64,000 nucleotides of DNA, from assembly GCA_934096075.1 (NCBI GenBank), contig CAKOLN010000007.1, positions 4,911-68,910 on the forward strand, read 5' to 3'. This DNA is from an uncultured Bacilli bacterium (GTDB lineage: Bacteria > Bacillota_I > Bacilli_A > RF39 > UBA660). Made by a program: the position numbers and the translations under genes. Numbering within the stretch: the stretch's first letter is position 1; the number at the start of each line of letters is the position of its first letter. A model generated the notes under the pieces. It made no database searches, was not told the origin of the DNA, and saw only the letters and a list, made by a program, of their open reading frames with translations. Below, one piece after another: positions 52,441-61,524 of this stretch.

Positions 52441-52947
52441 TCAGTAAACATTAAGTATTATTAAATTTCTCAATATACTAATCAATAATATGTCTTTTTC
52501 TGATATTTTTACATTATTAACAACAATGACGCTGCCAACAGCATCAGCATCAATAATTATAGGCAAACCATAATAATAAACATATTCATTGTTTTCATTA
52601 TTAAAAATATTACCATAATCAGTAAATTCCCTTCTCTCACTAATAAAAGAAATAATGTTATTATTTAATTGATTGTTAACACATAAATTATTACTACTTA
52701 CTATAATATTATTTTTGTCACTTATGTAAATTAAAGAGTTTGTAAATTTTGAAATTTCGTTAATTAACTGATAGGATTTTTCCTTTAAAGATAACATTTT
52801 AATATATTTTTTTAAAACAATACTATCATTTTCCACATATATTTGTAAATCATCTCCTGTACCAATATTTAGTGTTTTTCTAATTTCCTTTGGTATGACT
52901 ATTCTACCTAATTCATCAATTTTTCTTATCACTCCTGTATTTTTCAT
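52441..52947 (-). CDS. spoVT: Sporulation regulator SpoVT
   Basis: A 168-residue regulator: AbrB-type swapped-hairpin DNA-binding domain (MKNTGVIRKIDELGRIVIPK, KTLNIGTGDDLQIYVE) and a C-terminal GAF-like domain (about 55-168). SpoVT tunes sigma-G genes in the forespore. The start at 52947 has AGAGGTGAAT; an upstream in-frame Met is rejected. Divergent from ppa. Confidence 0.93.
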   Translation of the reverse strand: MKNTGVIRKIDELGRIVIPKEIRKTLNIGTGDDLQIYVENDSIVLKKYIKMLSLKEKSYQLINEISKFTNSLIYISDKNNIIVSSNNLCVNNQLNNNIISFISERREFTDYGNIFNNENNEYVYYYGLPIIIDADAVGSVIVVNNVKISEKDILLISILRNLIILNVY

Positions 52948-52994
52948 ATTCACCTCTAAATTTATTTTTACACACAATTTAATAAATATACTAT

Positions 52995-53023
52995 TTGACA
53001 ATCATTAATTATTAAATTATACT
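52995..53023 (+). promoter_or_regulatory. Sigma-A promoter of ppa
   Basis: TTGACA (52995-53000), 17 bases, TATACT (53018-53023), with AGGTGA and the ppa start shortly after. The leader is very short. Confidence 0.75.
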
Positions 53024-53039
53024 TATCTTAGGTGATATA

Positions 53040-53528
53040 ATGAACAATATAGTAGAATCAATAATAGAAATACCAATGGGTACAAAAAATAAATTTGAAA
53101 TAAAAAAAGAAACTGGAAGAATTAAATTAGACAGAGTTTTATATAGTGCACTAACATATCCAGGTGAATATGGATTTATAGAAAACACAATTGCACCTGA
53201 TGGAGATCCTCTAGACATATTAGTTATAAGTACTTATCCAACATTTCCCGGATGTGTTGTCGATGCAAGAGTAATCGGATACCTTACAGTAATAGATAAT
53301 GGCGCACACGATGAAAAAATTATAGCAGTAGTAGATAAAGATCCAAGATTTGAAACCATTAACAAATTAGATGACTTAACTGAACATCAAAAATCTGAAA
53401 TTAAAGACTTTTTTCAAAACTATAAAACACTGCAAAATATTAAAGTTACTGTAAAAGATTTTCACAACAAAAAGGAAGCTCTTGATTTAATAGAGAAATG
53501 TAAAAAAGCATATGAAAATAGAAAGTAA
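53040..53528 (+). CDS. ppa: Inorganic pyrophosphatase (family I)
   Basis: A 162-residue soluble pyrophosphatase: EIPMGTKNKFEIKKETGRIK, YPGEYGFIENTIAPDGDPLD with the metal-binding Asp triplet, and VVDKDPRF. It removes pyrophosphate made in biosynthesis. AGGTGATATA precedes the start. It converges with mfd. Confidence 0.96.
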   Translation: MNNIVESIIEIPMGTKNKFEIKKETGRIKLDRVLYSALTYPGEYGFIENTIAPDGDPLDILVISTYPTFPGCVVDARVIGYLTVIDNGAHDEKIIAVVDKDPRFETINKLDDLTEHQKSEIKDFFQNYKTLQNIKVTVKDFHNKKEALDLIEKCKKAYENRK

Positions 53529-53554
53529 AATTTAATTACTTTCTATTTTTTTCA
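53516..53554. terminator. Bidirectional terminator ppa/mfd
   Basis: AATAGAAAGTAA and TTACTTTCTATT are perfect arms around a short loop, with A before and T after, across the two convergent stops. Confidence 0.85.
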
Positions 53555-56500
53555 ATATAATTAAGTAAATCATAAACATAATATAAATAATGTTTTTCTA
53601 AATTATGTTTTGGTATTGATATAAAAATGATATTTCCTCTATAAACAAAATTAAATCTTGTACAAATCTTTGTTGCTTCTATAAATAATTTCTCAATATT
53701 TAACATTTTATATACGTCAGAAGATAATTTTAAAGTAAATTTACCATTATCATTAACAATAGCATTAATCTTTAATTTATTTATTAAACTTTGTACTAAT
53801 ATTTCATACATATATAAATTTAAATTTCCATCTACTAATCCAAATCTATCCTCAATTTCATTATACAATGTTTTATAATCTTCAAAATTAGTAATTGAAG
53901 ATATTTTTTTATGTAATTCTATTATTATATTATCTTCATTTGTGTAAGTATTACCAATATGATTTTGAACATCATCAATTTTAACATCATTGTTATTTTC
54001 CTCATCAAATTCTGGCTTACCACTTAATTCTTCATTAATAAGTTCTATATATAAATCTACTCCAACACTATCAATAAATCCAGCTTGTTCGCTACCTAAT
54101 AAGTCACCAGCACCTCTTATGCTTAAATCTCTCATAGCAATTTTGTAACCACTACCTAATTCAGTAAATTCTTTTATCGCATCAAGACGCTTTATAGCAG
54201 TTTCTGTTAAAACTCTTTGTTTATTATACATTAAATAAGCATATGCTTGTTTATCACTTCTTCCAACTCTACCTCTTATTTGATACAATTGACTCAATCC
54301 AAAATAATCAGCATCTATTACAATAATCGTATTAGCATTAGGAACATCTATACCATTTTCTATAATAGTTGTGCTAACTAAAACATCAAAATTACCCTGA
54401 TTAAAATCATAAATTACATCCTGCATATCATCTTTTTTCATTTTACCATGTGCATAACAAATAGTAACCTCTGGTATTAATTTTCTCAAACTAGATACAA
54501 CATTTTCCATATTTTCAACCTTATTATATAAAATAAAGGATTGTCCATACCTAGCTTTCTCTTTTAAAATAACTTCTCTTATAATATAAGGATCATATCC
54601 TATCACATAAGTTTGAACGGGCAATTTACTAGATGGAGGTGTTTCAATTAATGATAAATCTCTAATTCCAATTAAACTCATTTGTAAACTTCTAGGAATA
54701 GGAGTAGCCGATACACTTAAAACATGAACATTTGACTTAATTTCTTTTATTTTTTCTTTATGCATTACACCAAATCTCTGCTCTTCATCAATAACCAATA
54801 ATCCTAAATCTTTATATTTAATATCAGAATTTAATAATTTATGAGTTCCAAATATAACATCAATTTTGCCATTGCTTAAATCTTCTAAAATAGTATTTTC
54901 CTCTTTTTTAGAAGTATATCTATTTAATAATTGAATATTAACTGCAAAATTTTTAAATCTGCTTAAAGCAGAAGTATATTGCTGATAACTCAATAAAGTT
55001 GTTGGACACAAATACATAACCTGTTTTCCATTCATAACTGCTTTAAAAATAGCTCTAAAAATAACTTCTGTTTTTCCGTATCCTACATCTCCACATAACA
55101 ATCTATCCATAGGTTTAGAACTTTCTAAATCTTTTTTTATTTCAGCTGTACATTTAAGTTGATCAGGTGTTTCATCAAAAATAAATTCATTTTCAAAGAT
55201 TTCTTGCTCAGGAGTGTCCTTATCAAAAGGCTCAACCTTAGAAATATTCCTTTTTTTATAAATCTGAATTAATTCATTACTTATATCTTTTATTTTATTT
55301 TTAATTTTTAATTTTGTTTTTTGCCATTCAATACTATTTAATTTATGAATAACGGGCTTCGCACCATCTTTAGAAGAATATTTGTACAATTTATTTAAAT
55401 CATCAACAGGTAAATATAATTTATCATCACCCTTATATTTTATAAGAATATAATCTTTTGATTGACCATTTTTTGTAATTGTAGAAATTCCCATATATAC
55501 ACCGATACCATTGCTTTTATGAACAACATAATCTCCAACTTCTAATTTATCAAGAGATTCAATTTTTTTACCTAACTTATAACCTGTATCATATTTAATT
55601 CTACTATTTATAAAGCTCAAATCATTTTTTGAAAAATAATATTGTTCATTATAAACAAAACCACTATTAATATCAATATTTAGTACTTTATTATTTATTT
55701 TTAAAGATTTAATAAAATTTTTATCAGTTGTACATAAAATGCCTTTTGTAATGTTTAAATCATCAATATATTTTTTTATATCATTATTATAATTTACTAT
55801 TTCTTTAGCTGATATAATTAAATCATGATCATCATTATTGTCCAAAGTATCTATATTTAAAATAAAATCATTACTTATATCTTCAAGTTTAAGTATAGAA
55901 CTTAAATCATTATAATATTTCATCTGAGTATTTATATTTGTTTCAACATTTTTTATCTGTTCGTAATCTTGATAAATTAATATACTATTTTCTGCATAAT
56001 CCAGAATTGAATAATTAGAATTATCATACTCATCAACTAAAGGCTTAACAATATAAGATTTAATTTTTTCATTACTTAATTGTGTGTTTTCATCAAAAAA
56101 CTTTATATTCTCAATAATATTATCAAAAAACTCAATTCTTATAGGATGATTTTCAAATATAGGAAAAATGTCAATTACAAATCCCCTTACACTATATTCA
56201 CCTGTATTAGTAACAAGACTCTCTCTTTTATATCCTATACTATCCAATTTTTCAATTAACTTATTTCTATCTACTTCATCTTCTTCAGTTAACACAATAT
56301 TCTTACTATTTAATTCCTCTTTACTAGGCAATTTTTTTAAAATACTATTTGTGTGACAAATTAAAATAAAACTATCTTTTTTATTGATATTATTCAAAAA
56401 TTTCATTCGCATAAATGTTAATTCAGGAGATGTAGCAATTGCCTTTTTAGTTAAATAATCATCATCAGGAAATATATACACATTTTTGTAATTTTTTGTT

Positions 56501-56667
56501 AAATTAGAATATAATTTATTTGCTTCTGTTAAATTAGGAGTTACAATAATTAAGTTTTTTTTGCAATGAAAAAAGATATACAATAATAATTGATTGTATA
56601 TTTCATTGGGACTAACAGAAATCTTCATTTTATTATATATATCAAAATCAAATAAATTATCAATCAT
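53536..56667 (-). CDS. mfd: Transcription-repair coupling factor Mfd
   Basis: A 1043-residue translocase that removes stalled RNA polymerase and recruits repair. UvrB-like N-terminus, RNA-polymerase-binding domain (KLEVGDYVVHKSNGIGVYMG), helicase core with Walker A GDVGYGKTEV, DEEQRFG (family DExx), VSATPIPRSL, and a C-terminal TRCF domain. A little shorter than Bacillus Mfd (1177). In Bacillus mfd follows pth, as here. Confidence 0.97.
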   Translation of the reverse strand: MIDNLFDFDIYNKMKISVSPNEIYNQLLLYIFFHCKKNLIIVTPNLTEANKLYSNLTKNYKNVYIFPDDDYLTKKAIATSPELTFMRMKFLNNINKKDSFILICHTNSILKKLPSKEELNSKNIVLTEEDEVDRNKLIEKLDSIGYKRESLVTNTGEYSVRGFVIDIFPIFENHPIRIEFFDNIIENIKFFDENTQLSNEKIKSYIVKPLVDEYDNSNYSILDYAENSILIYQDYEQIKNVETNINTQMKYYNDLSSILKLEDISNDFILNIDTLDNNDDHDLIISAKEIVNYNNDIKKYIDDLNITKGILCTTDKNFIKSLKINNKVLNIDINSGFVYNEQYYFSKNDLSFINSRIKYDTGYKLGKKIESLDKLEVGDYVVHKSNGIGVYMGISTITKNGQSKDYILIKYKGDDKLYLPVDDLNKLYKYSSKDGAKPVIHKLNSIEWQKTKLKIKNKIKDISNELIQIYKKRNISKVEPFDKDTPEQEIFENEFIFDETPDQLKCTAEIKKDLESSKPMDRLLCGDVGYGKTEVIFRAIFKAVMNGKQVMYLCPTTLLSYQQYTSALSRFKNFAVNIQLLNRYTSKKEENTILEDLSNGKIDVIFGTHKLLNSDIKYKDLGLLVIDEEQRFGVMHKEKIKEIKSNVHVLSVSATPIPRSLQMSLIGIRDLSLIETPPSSKLPVQTYVIGYDPYIIREVILKEKARYGQSFILYNKVENMENVVSSLRKLIPEVTICYAHGKMKKDDMQDVIYDFNQGNFDVLVSTTIIENGIDVPNANTIIVIDADYFGLSQLYQIRGRVGRSDKQAYAYLMYNKQRVLTETAIKRLDAIKEFTELGSGYKIAMRDLSIRGAGDLLGSEQAGFIDSVGVDLYIELINEELSGKPEFDEENNNDVKIDDVQNHIGNTYTNEDNIIIELHKKISSITNFEDYKTLYNEIEDRFGLVDGNLNLYMYEILVQSLINKLKINAIVNDNGKFTLKLSSDVYKMLNIEKLFIEATKICTRFNFVYRGNIIFISIPKHNLEKHYLYYVYDLLNYIEKNRK

Positions 56668-56678
56668 AAGTAATACTC

Positions 56679-57221
56679 CTAGTTATATTTATTCATTAAT
56701 TTATCAAAATCATAAATATTAAAATCTTCAATTATATTATCTACAATATTAAAAACGTTATTCAAAGTAAATAAATCGTCTTTACTAAATCTTCCCAAGA
56801 CATAATCAATAGTATTAACGTTATTTTTAGAAATACCTATCCTAATACGTTTAAAATTTTCTGTACCCAAATGTTTTATAATACTTTTAATACCATTATG
56901 CCCTGCACTTGAACCAGAAGACTTTATTTTGTATTTTCCAACATCAAAATCCATATCGTCATAAATAATTAAAATATCATTAATATCAATATTAAAATAG
57001 TCAGAAAAATATCTAACAGCTAATCCACTATCATTCATATAAGTCAAAGGTTTAAGAAATATTATTTTTTCATTATTAATTATTTTTTCACAATACATTC
57101 CATTATTCTTAGATTTAAACAATTCATTTCCCAAATAATGATCAATTGCCATAAACCCTACATTGTGTCTAGTTTTTTCATACTCTTTTCCAGGATTTCC
57201 CAAACCAACAATTAACTTCAT
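56679..57221 (-). CDS. pth: Peptidyl-tRNA hydrolase
   Basis: A 180-residue Pth that frees tRNA from dropped-off peptidyl-tRNA. Motifs: VGLGNPGKEYEKTRHNVGF with catalytic His, LKPLTYMNDSG, YDDMDFDVGKYKIK and GHNGIKSIIKHLG. Start overlaps the rsmI stop (ATGA-type) with GGGAGG before it; followed by mfd in the Bacillus order. Confidence 0.97.
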   Translation of the reverse strand: MKLIVGLGNPGKEYEKTRHNVGFMAIDHYLGNELFKSKNNGMYCEKIINNEKIIFLKPLTYMNDSGLAVRYFSDYFNIDINDILIIYDDMDFDVGKYKIKSSGSSAGHNGIKSIIKHLGTENFKRIRIGISKNNVNTIDYVLGRFSKDDLFTLNNVFNIVDNIIEDFNIYDFDKLMNKYN

Positions 57222-58063
57222 TTTTTCCTCCCTTGATATAAATTATATAATTCATTTCTACTGAAATTAAACTTATTCGCAACTTCTTTTATTGCATCAT
57301 TAGATTTTAAGCCTAATTTTACATATCTATCTACTTCACTTAGTAAACATTCATAATTTATATTATACTCATTTTCTTCGTTATCAATAACTATAACAAA
57401 TTCTCCTTTAGGTTCTTTATATATTTCAATCGCCTCTGAAACAGTTCCTCGAAATACTTCTTCATGCAACTTAGTTATTTCCCGGGAAATACTTATATTT
57501 TTATTTCCAAAGATTTTTAATATATTTTGTAAAGTTTTATAAACTCTATGAGGTGCTTCGTATAAAACAATAGTAAAGTTTATACTTTTTAACATTTCTA
57601 ATTCTTTTAAAGCTTGGCTATCCTTTGCATTTAAAAATCCATAAAATAAAAATTTATCTGCAGAAATATTTGACATATTTAAAGCAGGTATAAAAGCACA
57701 AGCACCAGGTAAAGCAACAACCGTAAAATTATGATTTATAATTTCTTTCACGACAACACTGCCTGGATCACTTATCAAAGGAGTACCACGATCAGTAACC
57801 ATTGCAATGTTTTTATCATCTTCTAAATACTTTAATGCTACTGGTACCATTTGTTTTTCATTAAATTTATGACATGCAATTACCTTGTTATTTATATTTA
57901 ATAATTTTAATAACTGTAAGGTAACGCGAGTATCCTCTGCAAAAATAACATCTACATTCTGCAAAATTTCAACTGCTCTATATGTTATATCTTTTAAGTT
58001 TCCAATAGGTGTAGGCACTATATAAAAAATTGATTTTTCTTTTTCGTAACTTTTTTGAAGCAT
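57218..58063 (-). CDS. rsmI: 16S rRNA 2'-O-methyltransferase RsmI
   Basis: A 281-residue tetrapyrrole-methylase-fold enzyme: FYIVPTPIGNLKDITYRA, FAEDTRVTLQLL, VTDRGTPLISDPGS and VVALPGACAFIPAL. It methylates C1402 ribose in 16S rRNA. AAGAGGTGATAAT sets the start. It lies in the yabB-rsmI pair as in Bacillus. Confidence 0.95.
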   Translation of the reverse strand: MLQKSYEKEKSIFYIVPTPIGNLKDITYRAVEILQNVDVIFAEDTRVTLQLLKLLNINNKVIACHKFNEKQMVPVALKYLEDDKNIAMVTDRGTPLISDPGSVVVKEIINHNFTVVALPGACAFIPALNMSNISADKFLFYGFLNAKDSQALKELEMLKSINFTIVLYEAPHRVYKTLQNILKIFGNKNISISREITKLHEEVFRGTVSEAIEIYKEPKGEFVIVIDNEENEYNINYECLLSEVDRYVKLGLKSNDAIKEVANKFNFSRNELYNLYQGRKK

Positions 58064-58067
58064 ATTA

Positions 58068-58793
58068 TCACCTCTTAAACATTTCTAATATTTCACTAGT
58101 ATATGTTCCATCAGAATTATGACATATTAAAGGTGGTAAAACATTTAAACCAACCTTACCATTTTTTTTGGCATCAACTAAAAATAAATTTGATTTTTCA
58201 CCATACTTTGGATAAATAAATCTTAATCTTTTTGGTTCTAAATTATTATTTTTTAACGCCAAAATAACATCTGTTAATCTATCAGTTCTGTGTACCATTA
58301 CTAAACTTGAATTATTTTTTAATAATTTTTTTGCAACAATGCAAATGTCATTAATATTAATACACAATTCATGTCTAGCAATAGATTTTATCATATTTTC
58401 ATTTATTTTTCCATCTTTTTCAATTTTAAAATATGGCGGATTACAAGTTATTAAATCAAAAGAATCCGTTAAATAATATTTTGTTAATTCTTTTACATCT
58501 AAATTTAAGATTTTTATCCTATCTTTAAGATTGTTTATTTTAATACTCTCAGTAGCTAATTCATAAATTTCTTTTTGCAATTCAACACCAATAATATTTG
58601 AATTAGTTAAAGTTGATAAAATTAAAGGTATAGGTGCATTCCCAGTACAAAAATCTATTATTTTCATATTATCAGAATTTATTTTGCAAAAATGAGGTAA
58701 AATTACGGATTCTAAACTAAAATTAAAATACTTATTGTTTTGTACTATTTTTAAATTTTCATAACCAACCAAATCATTAACTATATATCTCAT
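58068..58793 (-). CDS. SAM methyltransferase YabB/TrmN6-like
   Basis: A 242-residue class I methyltransferase with IIDFCTGNAPIPLIL (SAM motif) and ITCNPPYFKIEKDGK (N6-adenine NPPY). The family (E. coli YfiC/TrmN6) methylates A37 of tRNA-Val. The start at 58793 (MRYIVNDL) has AAGGA at 8 bases; an earlier Met sits on that site. Overlaps the yaaT end. Confidence 0.88.
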   Translation of the reverse strand: MRYIVNDLVGYENLKIVQNNKYFNFSLESVILPHFCKINSDNMKIIDFCTGNAPIPLILSTLTNSNIIGVELQKEIYELATESIKINNLKDRIKILNLDVKELTKYYLTDSFDLITCNPPYFKIEKDGKINENMIKSIARHELCININDICIVAKKLLKNNSSLVMVHRTDRLTDVILALKNNNLEPKRLRFIYPKYGEKSNLFLVDAKKNGKVGLNVLPPLICHNSDGTYTSEILEMFKR

Positions 58794-59577
58794 TACAATC
58801 ATCCTTTAAAGTAAGCTCTATTTTACCATGTTCAGGAACATTTGCCACATAACTTCTTTTAAGAACATCAACAGATATAACTTTACCAATACCAAATTCC
58901 GTTTCAACTTCATCACCTATATTAGGCATTCCTTTTTTACAACATTTATAAACACTATCCTCATAATTAAGACAACATAATAGCCTACCACACTGTCCAT
59001 TTATTTTACTAGGATTTAAAGCAATATTCTGATTTTTTGCCATACTAATTGATACGGAATCTAAATCTCTTAAAAAACTACTACAACATAATTCCCTTCC
59101 ACAAACACCTACACCTGATATTTCCTTAGCTTTATCTCTTGCTCCAATTTGTCTTAATTCTATTCTCGTTTTAAACAAGGAAGCTAATTCTTTAGCCATA
59201 TCTCTAAAATCAACTCTGTTATCAGCTAAAAAATTAAATAGTAATTGGCTTTTATCTAAATTATAATTTGCATCCAAAATTTTCATGTTTAAATTATATT
59301 TATTAGCTATCTCTTTTGCCTTTTTTAATGCATAAAGTGAATCATTTTTATTATTATTAAAACATACAATATCATTTTTAGAAGCTTTTCTAATAATTTT
59401 AGGCATATCATCCGTTAACCTTTTATTCATAATATTTTGCATTATTAGCTTTCCAACTTCTAAACCACGATCAGTTTCAACAACAACAAAATCAGTTTCA
59501 TTTAAATCCAATGAATTACTATTACAAAACAAAATTTTATGCTTTTCATTTAACAAAACTCCTGCTACATTAGTCAT
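58777..59577 (-). CDS. PSP1-domain protein YaaT (RicT)
   Basis: About 266 residues. The PSP1 domain shows in RIELRQIGARDKAKEISGVG and the following CGRELCCSSFL, GQCGRLLCCLNYE and CCKKGMPNIGD, rich in conserved Cys that bind Fe-S clusters in Bacillus. It belongs to the RicAFT complex tied to RNA maturation and sporulation. The start is at 59577 (ATG) with GGAG about 10 bases before; a GTG at 59586 is less likely. Overlaps holB by 8 bases. Confidence 0.93.
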   Translation of the reverse strand: MTNVAGVLLNEKHKILFCNSNSLDLNETDFVVVETDRGLEVGKLIMQNIMNKRLTDDMPKIIRKASKNDIVCFNNNKNDSLYALKKAKEIANKYNLNMKILDANYNLDKSQLLFNFLADNRVDFRDMAKELASLFKTRIELRQIGARDKAKEISGVGVCGRELCCSSFLRDLDSVSISMAKNQNIALNPSKINGQCGRLLCCLNYEDSVYKCCKKGMPNIGDEVETEFGIGKVISVDVLKRSYVANVPEHGKIELTLKDDCNEIYS

Positions 59578-60397
59578 TTTTATCACACTCCATTAGTATA
59601 AGCAAATTGTCTAAAAACAAATTTGTATTTAAATTATAGATAAGATTATTTTCTTCTTTTAAAATTAAAAATAATTTTTTTGTAAGACTTTCTTTAGTAT
59701 TTTTTTTAGATACAATTTTAATACTTTCCTCATAATCTGTAAAAATTTCTATTTTTCTCAATAATAAATAATTTAAACAATCTCTATAAAAATATTTTAC
59801 TATTTTTATTAAAGATTTTAAATCCTCTTTTTCTATTTTTTTATCAATAATATTATTTATTTCTGAAATTGAATCATACCCATCAGTTTCAAAGCAAGTT
59901 AATATTTTTAAAACATTAGCAATAAATGATTCAGAATATTTTGATAAACTAAATGATGTTTTATTATCTACCATTAATACTTGACATCTAGACCTAATTG
60001 TGGGAAGTACTTCATTAATATTAGAAGTTATTAATATTGCAAAAATATTTGGTGATGGTTCTTCTAAAAACTTTAATAAACTATTAGCAGCAAATAAATT
60101 CATTTTTTCAACTTCTTGAATTATATATACTTTATTTTTATTAACCATTGAATACATCATAAATGATTCTCTTAATTTTAGAATATCATCTTTAAGAATA
60201 GTTCCATTAATTGGTTTCACATAATATATGTCAGGATTATCATTTAAATTTATATTCTTATCAAAAAAATAATTTGAAAGAACATATTTCAAATCATTTT
60301 CAATTAATTCATAAAAAGTATTGCACACCAAAAAAGCATGAGTTAACCTATTAGATTTATAATCATGTTCAAACTGGCTAATTAATAAATTATTCAT
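59570..60397 (-). CDS. holB: DNA polymerase III subunit delta'
   Basis: A 275-residue clamp-loader subunit: RLTHAFLVC, KVYIIQEVEKMNLFAANSLL, KFLEEPSPNIFAILITSNI and TIRSRCQVL (SRC motif). Walker A is missing, as expected for delta'. AGGTGG precedes the start. Located after bofA and before yaaT, where Bacillus has tmk-darA-holB; tmk is absent here. Confidence 0.92.
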   Translation of the reverse strand: MNNLLISQFEHDYKSNRLTHAFLVCNTFYELIENDLKYVLSNYFFDKNINLNDNPDIYYVKPINGTILKDDILKLRESFMMYSMVNKNKVYIIQEVEKMNLFAANSLLKFLEEPSPNIFAILITSNINEVLPTIRSRCQVLMVDNKTSFSLSKYSESFIANVLKILTCFETDGYDSISEINNIIDKKIEKEDLKSLIKIVKYFYRDCLNYLLLRKIEIFTDYEESIKIVSKKNTKESLTKKLFLILKEENNLIYNLNTNLFLDNLLILMECDKND

Positions 60398-60408
60398 AAA
60401 ACCACCTA

Positions 60409-60591
60409 CTAAATTATATATTTTAAAACAATTAATGCAAATATAGCTGGTAATCCCAAAATCGAAACCAAAGTTATACTTATAACATTTATTGGAACAA
60501 TAATTCCCGCACTCATAATAATTAAATCAAAAGTATAAAGCATACAAATTGACATCACCAATCTTTTTATTATTAATAATATTAATCCCAT
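60409..60591 (-). CDS. bofA: Pro-sigma-K processing inhibitor BofA
   Basis: A 60-residue membrane protein with two helices and the conserved end LGLPAIFALIVLKYII. BofA inhibits SpoIVFB until late sporulation. Start set to MGLILLII at 60591 after TTGGAGGAAACT. It follows recR, as in Bacillus. Confidence 0.85.
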   Translation of the reverse strand: MGLILLIIKRLVMSICMLYTFDLIIMSAGIIVPINVISITLVSILGLPAIFALIVLKYII

Positions 60592-60628
60592 AGTTTCCTC
60601 CAATTAATAATATTAACTATCTATTTTT

Positions 60629-61225
60629 TTATGATAAAGTTTTTCTGTCATCTATTGCTCTTATAATTGTTAAAGGATCCAAATACTCTATATCTGCATT
60701 TACAGGTAAACCATAAGAAAGCCTAGATACCTTTATATCAGTATTTTCTAGTAGTTTTTTTATGTATAACGATGTCATTTCTCCTTCTACTGATGGACTT
60801 AAAGATAAAATCACTTCTTTAACATTTCCATCTATTCTAGATAATAAAGTAGAAATATTAATATCCTCAGGGTCTACACCATCTATAGGTGAAATAAGAC
60901 CTCCCAAAACATGATAAATCCCATTAAATTTACCAGTTTTTTCAAACATAAAAACACTTTTTGAATCTTCAACTACACAAATTACTGATTTATCTCTTGA
61001 TTCATTTGAACAAATATTACAAATAGTTGTATTAGTTAAATGTCCACATACAGAACATTTTTTAATATTTTTCTTAAAATTAATTAAAGATAAACACATT
61101 TTTTCAATTGTATCTAAATCGAGTTCGTTAACAGCATATACATATCTTTCGGCTGATTTTTCACCTATTCCCGGAAGATTTTTAAAACTTTCAATTAGAT
61201 CTTGAAATTCCTCTGGGTAAATCAT
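60629..61225 (-). CDS. recR: Recombination protein RecR
   Basis: A 198-residue RecR: helix-hairpin-helix (FKNLPGIGEKSAERYVYAV), four-cysteine zinc finger (CSVCGHLTNTTICNIC), Toprim (ICVVEDSKSVFMFE) and C-terminal RLSYGLPVNADIEYLD. Works in daughter-strand gap repair with RecF/RecO. Four bases after ebfC. Confidence 0.97.
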   Translation of the reverse strand: MIYPEEFQDLIESFKNLPGIGEKSAERYVYAVNELDLDTIEKMCLSLINFKKNIKKCSVCGHLTNTTICNICSNESRDKSVICVVEDSKSVFMFEKTGKFNGIYHVLGGLISPIDGVDPEDINISTLLSRIDGNVKEVILSLSPSVEGEMTSLYIKKLLENTDIKVSRLSYGLPVNADIEYLDPLTIIRAIDDRKTLS

Positions 61226-61228
61226 TAA

Positions 61229-61516
61229 CTATATTAATCCTCCTAATCCATTAGTATATCTTCCAAGTTTACTATCTTTCATTTTTTTTATTTGATTAAT
61301 AGCATCATTAGTAGCCACCATTATCATATCACTTAATAACTCATTATCATTCACAGCATCATTTATTGTAATACTAATAACCTTATAATTTCCCATTATT
61401 ACAACTTTTACAGCACCACTTTCTCCCTCAAATTTAGTTTCCTCAATTTCTTTTGAAACCTTTTCTAATTCTTTTTGCATTCTTTGTGCCTGTGCCATTA
61501 TATTTTGTATATTCAT
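61229..61516 (-). CDS. Nucleoid-associated protein YbaB/EbfC
   Basis: A 95-residue EbfC: MAQAQRMQKELEKVSKEIEE and ESGAVKVVIMGNYKVISITI. It binds DNA and RNA and is a hallmark of the dnaX-ebfC-recR cluster. AGGAGG before the start. Confidence 0.95.
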   Translation of the reverse strand: MNIQNIMAQAQRMQKELEKVSKEIEETKFEGESGAVKVVIMGNYKVISITINDAVNDNELLSDMIMVATNDAINQIKKMKDSKLGRYTNGLGGLI

Positions 61517-61524
61517 TTTTCCTC